The position numbers and the translations under genes were made by a program. DNA of 6,424 nucleotides. It comes from an uncultured Desulfovibrionaceae bacterium. Its GTDB lineage: Bacteria > Desulfobacterota > Desulfovibrionia > Desulfovibrionales > Desulfovibrionaceae. Positions 1 to 4,955 of this stretch are shown piece by piece (positions within the stretch are counted from its first letter, which is position 1; each line of letters begins with the position of its first letter). A model generated the notes under the pieces. That model had not been told where the DNA came from, made no database searches, and saw only the letters and a program-made list of their open reading frames with translations. The DNA lies in assembly GCA_949427775.1 (NCBI GenBank), contig CASQEL010000123.1:1-6424 (forward strand), written 5' to 3'.

Positions 1-623
<623 letters not shown>

Positions 624-651
624 ATCTCAGACACCATACTGTAATTTATTT

Positions 652-1701
652 TTAATGTCTCATATGGCAAAGTTCATCTAGACTTTTGATAACCCGTTCA
701 GCCCCTCTTCCATCTACCAAACGGCGTATGGCGACGGATCGTTCTCCCCTCAGTTCAGCATTTTCCAACAGTTCTGCAAAGGCGGCGCCGGAAAAACGCG
801 GCGCATAACCGTGCCTGTCCAGCCAAGCGCAGATATGGTGTTGATTTTCAGCCACTTCTACAGTCAGGAACGGTACCCTCAAGCAACAAAGCTCCCAGCA
901 GGTCGAGCCCCCGGCCGTGATGCACAGATCTGTATCCAGCAACAGGCCGGGCATGTCCTCCACGCGGGGCAGAATTTCCAGCGTGGCGGGACAGCCCGCA
1001 AATGCGGCGCGTATCCGTTCGGGATCCATTCCCCCCTGAATGACGCGAATGACCCGGCCCTTCAGCTCGGGGAGGAGCAGACTCTCGGCGATTTTTTCCA
1101 GATACTCAATAAAGTCGCCGCCCCCAAGAGTGACAAGGATTTTTTGCGGCTGCGCGGGAGCCACGCGCCGGACAGCCCTTTCGCGCGCATTCAGAAACTC
1201 CTGCCGCAGCAGGGCATATTCCGGCCCAAGCAGTTTGCGACCGATGGCCCCCCGATACACGAGCTCCTCGGCGCCGATATTCTGATTCAGAAGCAAATTA
1301 CAGTGGTATGCGGGAAGATGGGCATAGTCGTCAATGACAAGGAGATGATAACCAGCGTTCATGACGGCGATCTGACAGTCCGTGTCGAAATGGTAGCCGT
1401 CAAGGACCACCCAAATCGGTGCTGATGACGTATGGGGGACGGGAAGGCCCGGCGCCTGAATCTGCCGCAGCAACGCTCCCGGTTGTTCGGTCGGCGGCGC
1501 CATATCCGATAGTAAATGCAGCGGAATGCTCTCGCGTTCCAGGCGTGGAAGCAGCCAGGCCACACCAGCGCGACAAATGAGATGGACATCCATGCCGCCC
1601 GCTTGCGCGGCCTGTGCAAGCGCGAGACCGCGCATGACATGCCCGGTTCCCATGCGTGGCGCGGCGTCGGCCCGGATAAGCAGAGAGCAACGACCATTCA
1701 T
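652..1701 (-). CDS. pseG: UDP-2,4-diacylamino-2,4,6-trideoxy-beta-L-altropyranose hydrolase PseG
   Basis: PseG removes UDP from the 2,4-diacylamino-trideoxy-altrose nucleotide to release the free sugar that PseI condenses with phosphoenolpyruvate. It is a cytoplasmic GT-B-fold protein related to MurG. The 349-residue length is somewhat above the roughly 270-340 residues I expect for the family. Near the N-terminus IRADAAPRMGTGHVMR (residues 9-24) carries the G-x-G-H-x-x-R motif, with His21 at the position of the catalytic His17 of Campylobacter PseG. The UDP-binding half has AGGSTCWELC at 263-272 and AENQ at 284-287, both hallmarks of the family. The ATG overlaps the stop of a 49-codon frame as ATGA, suggesting translational coupling. 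Base composition drops sharply over roughly the last 25 codons, close to the A+T-rich formyltransferase gene, as if a recombination joint lies near its 3' end. Confidence 0.95.
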   Translation of the reverse strand: MNGRCSLLIRADAAPRMGTGHVMRGLALAQAAQAGGMDVHLICRAGVAWLLPRLERESIPLHLLSDMAPPTEQPGALLRQIQAPGLPVPHTSSAPIWVVLDGYHFDTDCQIAVMNAGYHLLVIDDYAHLPAYHCNLLLNQNIGAEELVYRGAIGRKLLGPEYALLRQEFLNARERAVRRVAPAQPQKILVTLGGGDFIEYLEKIAESLLLPELKGRVIRVIQGGMDPERIRAAFAGCPATLEILPRVEDMPGLLLDTDLCITAGGSTCWELCCLRVPFLTVEVAENQHHICAWLDRHGYAPRFSGAAFAELLENAELRGERSVAIRRLVDGRGAERVIKSLDELCHMRH

Positions 1702-1847
1702 ACCCCAGAACCTCGATAGCGGGCTACATATTCGGCAAGAACCCGATCCGTTTCGTGTTGATATGCACAGCGTCCAGGGACCGATTGACGCTCGATCTGA
1801 ACCTTACCTCTCCCACACAAAATCACGTTTGAAAAGTTTTCCCGCAT
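1698..1847 (-). CDS. small ORF of 49 codons between pseC and pseG, unknown or gene remnant
   Basis: The frame starts MRENFSNVILCGRGK and ends VARYRGSGV. Its TGA overlaps the pseG ATG by the four bases ATGA, an arrangement typical of coupled genes. An in-frame TAA lies five codons before the ATG, and no good ribosome binding site is present. I recognise no family. Third-position G+C is clearly lower than in pseC or pseB. The 164-base gap also starts with an 18-codon frame (MQTDYAGKLFKRDF...) five bases after the pseC stop, in a different frame. One reading is that a longer gene such as pseF or pseH was lost here, leaving its first codons and its tail; another is that the gap is simply leader for pseG. 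Low confidence as a real protein. Confidence 0.3.
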   Translation of the reverse strand: MRENFSNVILCGRGKVQIERQSVPGRCAYQHETDRVLAEYVARYRGSGV

Positions 1848-1865
1848 AGTCTGTCTGCATTACTT

Positions 1866-3005
1866 CTACAGGATATTATTTCCTCGCAACAGGCTTACAA
1901 CATGCGTGACATCGCGATCTTCCATTCCCGGCCAGAGCGGCAAGGTCAGAATTTCGGCATAAGCGGCTTCCGCCGCCGGGCAAAGTCCCGGACCGGTTCC
2001 CCAATGCTCCCGGTAATAAGGATGCAGATGCACGGGCACATAGTGCACATTCACACCGATTCCCCGCGCGCGCATCGTCCGGAAAACGGCGTCCCGTTGC
2101 GGATGTCTGATCACATACAGATGCCAGGCAGACTCCACACCAGGCTTGATGTCCAGGGGGCGCGCCGCCGGTTCTTCCCGTGAGGAAGCCAAAAGACTCC
2201 CGTACAACGCGGCAAGTTCCCGCCGCCGGGCCAGCCATGTTTCCAGCTTGCGCATCTGCGACATGCCCAAAGCGCACTGGATATCCGTAAGGCGGTAATT
2301 GCAGCCCAATTCCGTCATCTCGTAAAACCATTCCCCGGCTTTTTCCCGTTGGGCCGCAGAGGTGGAAATGCCGTGGTTGCGAAACAGACGCATGCGACGG
2401 GCCAGAGCCCCGTCCGCGGTAACGGCCATTCCGCCTTCGCCGGTGGTGATATGCTTGACGGGGTGGAAACTGAAGCAGGTGATATCGGCCAGGGAGCCGA
2501 CCCTGCGCCCCCGCAATGTTGCGCCCAGGGCATGGCAGGAGTCCGCAACCAGGGCCAGGCCGTGCCTGTCCGCCACCTGTCGCAACGCCTCCCAGTCGCA
2601 CGGTTGACCGGCATAGTCCACACCGATCACGGCTTTGGTGCGCGGAGTGATCAACGCCTCCACAGTATCCGGCTCCAGCAGCAACGTTGCCGGGTCCACA
2701 TCCGCGAAGACCGGTTTCGCGCCCTGATAGACGACGCAATTGGCTGTTGCCGCAAACGTCATGGCAGGGACGATCACTTCATCGCCGGGCGCGACGCCCA
2801 GCGCGAACATCGCCGCGTGCAGGGCGGCCGTGCCGCTGGAGACGGCCACGCCATACGGCGCGCCCACATAGCGGCAGACTGTTTCTTCAAAGCGTTCGAC
2901 CATCGGCCCCGTCGTCAGCCAATCCGAACGCAAGACATCGGCGACGGCGCGAATATCTTCCTCATCCACTATCTGACGGCCATAGGGCAAATATTTTTCC
3001 GCCAT
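1866..3005 (-). CDS. pseC: UDP-4-amino-4,6-dideoxy-N-acetyl-beta-L-altrosamine transaminase PseC
   Basis: PseC is a PLP-dependent aminotransferase of the DegT/DnrJ/EryC1 family. It transfers an amino group, usually from glutamate, to C4 of the 4-keto sugar made by PseB. The 379 residues match the family's usual length. Visible landmarks are WLTTGPMVERFE near residue 29, the phosphate-binding SSGTAALH at 56-63, the PLP-ring aspartate in VADSCHALGA (Asp155), and the Schiff-base lysine in FSFHPVKHITTGEGG (Lys184; Lys183 in the Helicobacter enzyme, recalled). A GTG at 3011 could also open the frame, but it lies inside the Shine-Dalgarno of the ATG at 3005, so 3005 is preferred. It starts 8 bases after the pseB stop, so the two are almost certainly one transcript. 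Confidence 0.96.
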   Translation of the reverse strand: MAEKYLPYGRQIVDEEDIRAVADVLRSDWLTTGPMVERFEETVCRYVGAPYGVAVSSGTAALHAAMFALGVAPGDEVIVPAMTFAATANCVVYQGAKPVFADVDPATLLLEPDTVEALITPRTKAVIGVDYAGQPCDWEALRQVADRHGLALVADSCHALGATLRGRRVGSLADITCFSFHPVKHITTGEGGMAVTADGALARRMRLFRNHGISTSAAQREKAGEWFYEMTELGCNYRLTDIQCALGMSQMRKLETWLARRRELAALYGSLLASSREEPAARPLDIKPGVESAWHLYVIRHPQRDAVFRTMRARGIGVNVHYVPVHLHPYYREHWGTGPGLCPAAEAAYAEILTLPLWPGMEDRDVTHVVSLLRGNNIL

Positions 3006-3009
3006 TTGC

Positions 3010-3014
3010 ACCTC
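3010..3014 (-). promoter_or_regulatory. ribosome binding site of pseC
   Basis: GAGGT lies four bases before the ATG at 3005 and shares its first G with the pseB stop codon. It decides for the ATG at 3005 over the GTG at 3011, which would itself have no usable binding site. Confidence 0.75.
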
Positions 3015-3994
3015 TACACAGCAAACCCTTGCGCCCGCAAGGATGTCTGCAACTCACCGACGCTCAGCCAGGTTTCATTGGTTCCCGAATTATAGACAAA
3101 CCCTTCGGGCACGGGAACGCCCGTCTTTCCATTGTAGGAAAAGGTTTCCGGCTTGATGACGTAGTAATCCCCGATATCAATGGTATGCCGGGAATCCTCG
3201 CTGGTAATCATGGTTTCATGCAGTTTCTCGCCGGGACGGATGCCCACTTCGACAGTCGGCATGCCCGGCGCTATGGCTTCGGCAAGATCGGAAATTTTCA
3301 TGCTCGGGATTTTCGGAACAAACACTTCCCCGCCGCCGGCCAGTTCAAAAGCGCGCAGCACCATGGTGACGCCCTGCTGCAGGGTGATCCAAAACCGCGT
3401 CATCCGTCGGTCCGTAACAGGAAGCGGATCGCCTTCGTCTCTTTTCTTGATAAAATAGGGAATGACGCTGCCCCGGCTGCCCATGACATTGCCATAGCGC
3501 ACCACGGAAAAATTGGTTCGGCTGCCGATATAGGCATTGGCGGCGACAAACAGCTTGTCCGAGCACAGTTTTGTCGCGCCGTAAAGGTTCAGGGGACCGA
3601 CGGCCTTGTCTGTCGACAGGGCCACAACCTTTTTTACGCCGAGGTCGGCCGCCGCATTGATGACGTTCTCAGCGCCGCCGATATTGGTATGAATACACTC
3701 TGTAGGATTGTATTCAGCGGCCGGAACCTGTTTCAGCGCCGCCGCATGGATAACGTAGTCCACCCCGTGGAAAGCCCTGTTCAGACGTTCCCGGTCCCTG
3801 ACGTCGCCGATGAAATAGCGCATGCAGGGGTATTGTTCCGCGGGAAACTTTTGCGCCATTTCAAACTGTTTCAATTCGTCCCGCGAGAAAATGATAATTC
3901 GCTTCGGCTTGTAGTCGCGCAGGAGCATCTCCGTGCACTTCTGCCCGAAAGACCCCGTCCCGCCGGTAATTAAAATATCTTTATTGTCGAACAT
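3014..3994 (-). CDS. pseB: UDP-N-acetylglucosamine 4,6-dehydratase (inverting) PseB
   Basis: PseB performs the first committed step of pseudaminic acid synthesis, converting UDP-GlcNAc to UDP-2-acetamido-2,6-dideoxy-beta-L-arabino-hex-4-ulose by 4,6-dehydration with C5 inversion. It is an extended short-chain dehydrogenase of the FlaA1 type. With the start at 3994 it has 326 residues, as usual. The NADP-binding loop TGGTGSFG is at 10-17, HAAALKQVPAAEYNP at 83-97, STDKAVGPLNLYGATK at 127-142. The catalytic set Asp129, Lys130, Tyr138, Lys142 matches Asp132, Lys133, Tyr141, Lys145 of Helicobacter FlaA1 with a constant offset. The short length and soluble character separate it from the membrane-bound dehydratases of the WbpM group. 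The frame could extend to an ATG at 4051, adding 19 unconserved residues, but only the ATG at 3994 has a good ribosome binding site and yields the family N-terminus. Confidence 0.96.
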   Translation of the reverse strand: MFDNKDILITGGTGSFGQKCTEMLLRDYKPKRIIIFSRDELKQFEMAQKFPAEQYPCMRYFIGDVRDRERLNRAFHGVDYVIHAAALKQVPAAEYNPTECIHTNIGGAENVINAAADLGVKKVVALSTDKAVGPLNLYGATKLCSDKLFVAANAYIGSRTNFSVVRYGNVMGSRGSVIPYFIKKRDEGDPLPVTDRRMTRFWITLQQGVTMVLRAFELAGGGEVFVPKIPSMKISDLAEAIAPGMPTVEVGIRPGEKLHETMITSEDSRHTIDIGDYYVIKPETFSYNGKTGVPVPEGFVYNSGTNETWLSVGELQTSLRAQGFAV

Positions 3995-4235
3995 GCGCTC
4001 TCCCAAGAATTTCATTCCGTCAACGTCCGCGCCGCCGCGGCTGTTTCGCATCTTTTCGCCATGAAAAAAGATTCCCTCGACCGTGCGGACAGGCTACCGC
4101 CGCAAGGCGGAAGCACGCTGCCTGCACGCTTGTGCGCCGAGGCAAACTGTCACCCCTTGGGGCGGGAAAAATCCCCGAGCGAATCTGTCCTCGCGGAAGG
4201 AACATGCTCCAAACGGGCCGTTCTTGACGGACGTT
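3995..4235 (-). other. long 5' leader of the pse operon
   Basis: If the sigma-54 site upstream is used, the transcript starts near 4235 and leaves about 240 untranslated bases before pseB. The stretch is G+C-rich and contains a clean hairpin at 4093-4114 (5-bp stem CCGCC/GGCGG, extended by 3 bp past an A-A mismatch) and competing CCCC/GGGG pairings around 4152-4180. A 16-codon frame (4062 to 4012, starting MAKRCETAAAA) preceded by GAGGGA ends 17 bases before the pseB ATG and could be a leader peptide, but there is no codon run or U-run typical of attenuation. No riboswitch class is recognised. Confidence 0.35.
3998..4004 (-). promoter_or_regulatory. ribosome binding site of pseB
   Basis: GGGAGAG on the minus strand, with GGAG five bases before the ATG at 3994. 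It fixes the pseB start downstream of the longer open frame. Confidence 0.75.
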
Positions 4236-4244
4236 CGCAGAGGT

Positions 4245-4261
4245 TAGCAAATTTTATGCCA
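4245..4261 (-). promoter_or_regulatory. sigma-54 (RpoN) promoter for the pse operon
   Basis: The minus strand reads TGGCATAAAATTTGCTA. This fits the sigma-54 consensus TGGCAYRN4TTGCW at every fixed position, with the required 10 bases between the -24 GG and the -12 GC. The predicted start is near 4235, in the right direction for pseB. Sigma-54 promoters need an enhancer-binding activator; a set of three palindromes lies about 107-146 bases upstream of the predicted start, the usual range. In many flagellated bacteria sigma-54 drives mid-class flagellar genes, and Pse commonly decorates flagellin, so the placement makes sense. Confidence 0.7.
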
Positions 4262-4308
4262 TGTTTCCGCCCGTTCACTGTGATGACACGATCCGAGCCC
4301 CCCTGACC

Positions 4309-4325
4309 CAGGGCAATCGCGCGAA
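4309..4325 (+). repeat. inverted repeat copy 1
   Basis: CAGGGCAATCGCGCGAA. The first 12 bases are the exact complement of 4413-4424, and 15 of 17 match the complement of 4934-4950. Confidence 0.7.
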
Positions 4326-4341
4326 CAGAGCTAACTACTTG

Positions 4342-4381
4342 AAAATTTTGACTGTCTAAAATTTTGCCTTCAAAAATTTTT
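4342..4381. promoter_or_regulatory. array of three AAAATTTT palindromes, possible upstream activator sites
   Basis: Perfect AAAATTTT palindromes occur at 4342-4349 and 4358-4365, and AAAAATTTTT at 4372-4381, centred 16 and 15 bases apart within a strongly A+T-rich block (4326-4410). The first two are followed by similar bases (TTTTGACTG, TTTTGCCTT), so the array looks like a degenerate tandem repeat. It could be binding sites for a sigma-54 activator or a bending or silencing protein of the H-NS or Fis type, or an UP-like element. No factor can be named from sequence. Confidence 0.4.
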
Positions 4382-4407
4382 CTTTGTTATTTAAATGTGT
4401 TGTAGAC

Positions 4408-4424
4408 TTTATGCGATTGCCCTG
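4408..4424 (-). repeat. inverted repeat copy 2
   Basis: Minus strand CAGGGCAATCGCATAAA; identical to copy 1 over 12 bases and in the same orientation as copy 3. It lies immediately upstream of the -35 box of the predicted small RNA promoter. Confidence 0.7.
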
Positions 4425-4426
4425 TC

Positions 4427-4455
4427 TTGCATCCTTCGCCGGGAATGCCTATATA
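4427..4455 (+). promoter_or_regulatory. sigma-70-type promoter for the plus-strand small RNA
   Basis: TTGCAT (4427-4432), a 17-base spacer, then TATATA (4450-4455), running into AAAAGG. The predicted start is at about 4462, exactly where a stable hairpin begins, and an intrinsic terminator follows about 125 bases later. Confidence 0.5.
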
Positions 4456-4461
4456 AAAGGC

Positions 4462-4588
4462 GTCGGGCCGGTGTTCCAGCACCAACCCGACGGACACGGC
4501 GCGTTGCACGCGCTCCCACATGTTACGCGGTTTCAGCAGCTTTCAGTTACGCCCCCGCCGGTTGCCGCCGGACGGGGGCCTTTGTTTT
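4462..4588 (+). ncRNA. predicted structured small RNA, about 127 nt, unassigned
   Basis: Promoter, hairpins and terminator line up on the plus strand. Hairpin 1 (4461-4492) pairs CGTCGGG with CCCGACG and, across a CC/AA internal loop, GGTG with CACC. Hairpin 2 (4499-4513) pairs GCGCG with CGCGC around TTGCA. The terminator hairpin is at 4551-4579. It shows none of the landmarks of 4.5S, 6S, tmRNA, RNase P or tRNA that I know. It runs antisense to the far 3' region of the transcript of the 23-codon minus-strand frame and ends three bases before that frame's stop codon. A 44-codon minus-strand frame (4521 to 4387) lies across it but has no ribosome binding site. Being a real RNA is inference from architecture. 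Confidence 0.42.
4551..4588 (+). terminator. intrinsic terminator of the small RNA
   Basis: GCCCCCG pairs with CGGGGGC, with an inner CCGG/CCGG stem across a single bulged A and a six-base loop, followed by CTTTGTTTT. The T-rich run is only on the plus-strand side, so it is directional. On the minus strand the same hairpin follows the 23-codon frame but lacks a U-run. Confidence 0.7.
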
Positions 4589-4590
4589 GC

Positions 4591-4662
4591 CTACATCCGG
4601 CTTGAAGACCGGAGCATCAGACAAAGGAACGTCAGCAGCGCCAGGACGATAAAGCGTTTCAT
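4591..4662 (-). CDS. 23-residue hydrophobic peptide, unknown
   Basis: The frame begins MKRFIVLALLTFLCLML and ends RSSSRM: two basic residues, one continuous hydrophobic stretch of about 13 residues, then a short polar basic tail. That is the shape of a single-span membrane peptide, as in type I toxins or small membrane regulators. It resembles the signal part of entericidin-like lipoproteins, but there is no lipobox (no Gly or Ala before the Cys) and no mature part. AAAGGAG (4672-4678) lies nine bases before the ATG, and a promoter is predicted about 75 bases upstream. A convergent small RNA ends three bases from its stop. No homolog is known to me; the function is not assigned. Confidence 0.45.
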   Translation of the reverse strand: MKRFIVLALLTFLCLMLRSSSRM

Positions 4663-4671
4663 GGCGGCCAA

Positions 4672-4678
4672 CTCCTTT
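4672..4678 (-). promoter_or_regulatory. ribosome binding site of the 23-codon frame
   Basis: AAAGGAG on the minus strand, nine bases before the ATG at 4662. This strong match is the main reason to take the short frame seriously. Confidence 0.6.
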
Positions 4679-4733
4679 ACCCTTGCGGGAGGATGCGCCG
4701 TGTCAGCGCATGGAGCGACCGCGTAACGCCAAA

Positions 4734-4762
4734 CTTGTAGCGTGTAGACGAAGTGATGACAA
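4734..4762 (-). promoter_or_regulatory. sigma-70-type promoter upstream of the 23-codon frame
   Basis: Minus strand TTGTCA (4762-4757), a 17-base spacer, then TACAAG (4739-4734). Five of six bases match the -35 consensus and four of six the -10. The predicted start near 4727 leaves a leader of about 65 bases before the ATG at 4662. Confidence 0.4.
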
Positions 4763-4777
4763 GGAGAGGATAGCCAT

Positions 4778-4873
4778 CTAATTTTCAGCAAAGGATAAAC
4801 GATTTTTCCCTGTTGCCTGGGTCGGGGAGCTGAACAAAAAATCCAGTGCCGCAACTTTAGAACTGGTATCCAT
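4778..4873 (-). CDS. 31-residue small ORF with a consensus ribosome binding site, unknown or truncated gene start
   Basis: The frame begins MDTSSKVAALDFLFSSP and ends RLSFAEN. It is preceded by AGGAGG six bases before the ATG, the best ribosome binding site in the window. The peptide has no hydrophobic span or cysteine pattern and no family I recognise. It reads like the first residues of a longer protein cut short by the TAG at 4780, so it may be the 5' remnant of a gene that once followed comEC, or a short leader peptide. A weak promoter (TTTAAA, 16 bases, TATAAA at 4931-4904) lies upstream. The next short frame starts 116 bases downstream. Confidence 0.4.
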   Translation of the reverse strand: MDTSSKVAALDFLFSSPTQATGKNRLSFAEN

Positions 4874-4879
4874 ATGTAT

Positions 4880-4885
4880 CCTCCT
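4880..4885 (-). promoter_or_regulatory. consensus ribosome binding site of the 31-codon frame
   Basis: AGGAGG on the minus strand followed by ATACAT and the ATG at 4873, an ideal six-base spacing. Confidence 0.7.
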
Positions 4886-4903
4886 GACCGCAGAATACGC
4901 AAC

Positions 4904-4931
4904 TTTATAAAATAGCTATACTTATTTTAAA
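4904..4931 (-). promoter_or_regulatory. weak candidate promoter inside the A+T-rich right end
   Basis: Minus strand TTTAAA (4931-4926), 16 bases, TATAAA (4909-4904). The surroundings are so A+T-rich that a match of this quality may be chance. Confidence 0.25.
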
Positions 4932-4933
4932 TT

Positions 4934-4950
4934 TTCGTGCGATTGCCCCG
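4934..4950 (-). repeat. inverted repeat copy 3, abutting the comEC stop
   Basis: Minus strand CGGGGCAATCGCACGAA. It shares GGGCAATCGC with the other two copies and begins five bases past the comEC stop codon. Confidence 0.65.
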
Positions 4951-4955
4951 CGCTC

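Larger units (their letters stand above)
4309..4950. mobile_element. possible 642 bp transposase-free element bounded by 17 bp imperfect inverted repeats
   Basis: Left end CAGGGCAATCGCGCGAA (4309-4325) and the complement of 4934-4950, CGGGGCAATCGCACGAA, match at 15 of 17 positions in inverted orientation. A third copy, complement of 4408-4424, gives CAGGGCAATCGCATAAA and matches the left end perfectly over 12 bases, so a 116 bp unit (4309-4424) is an alternative. The right end lies five bases past the comEC stop. No transposase is inside, and I see no convincing target duplication. The contents are two short frames, a likely small RNA and A+T-rich ends. Ends beginning CAGGG are found in several DDE insertion sequence families, but I cannot assign one. 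It may instead be an intergenic repeat family. Confidence 0.4.

Noticed and set aside
2687..3973. 428-codon open frame on the plus strand
   Set aside because: It lies opposite pseB and pseC, whose catalytic motifs are unmistakable. The plus-strand protein is rich in Arg, His and Pro with no domain, as expected from the complement of G+C-rich genes.
3995..4051. Longer pseB start adding 19 residues
   Set aside because: The extra residues match nothing in PseB and the ATG at 4051 lacks a ribosome binding site; the ATG at 3994 has GGGAGAG and gives the family N-terminus.
4061..4306. 81-codon plus-strand frame starting MKKDSLDRAD
   Set aside because: No ribosome binding site, no recognisable domain, and it covers the predicted sigma-54 site and leader; most likely a chance frame.
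4309..4424. Simple hairpin terminator made by the 12-base inverted repeats
   Set aside because: The arms are about 90 bases apart with an A+T-rich loop and no T-run after the second arm, so an element end or spaced binding sites fit better.
4387..4521. 44-codon minus-strand frame beginning MWERVQRAVSVGLVLEH
   Set aside because: Its codon use is G+C-rich at third positions and it ends cleanly, but it has no ribosome binding site and lies over the stronger plus-strand promoter, hairpin and terminator set. It is kept as the main alternative to the small RNA.
4459..4588. Small RNA as 4.5S SRP RNA or a tRNA
   Set aside because: The GGAAG tetraloop region and AGCAGCC signature of SRP RNA and the T-loop GTTCGA of tRNA are absent.
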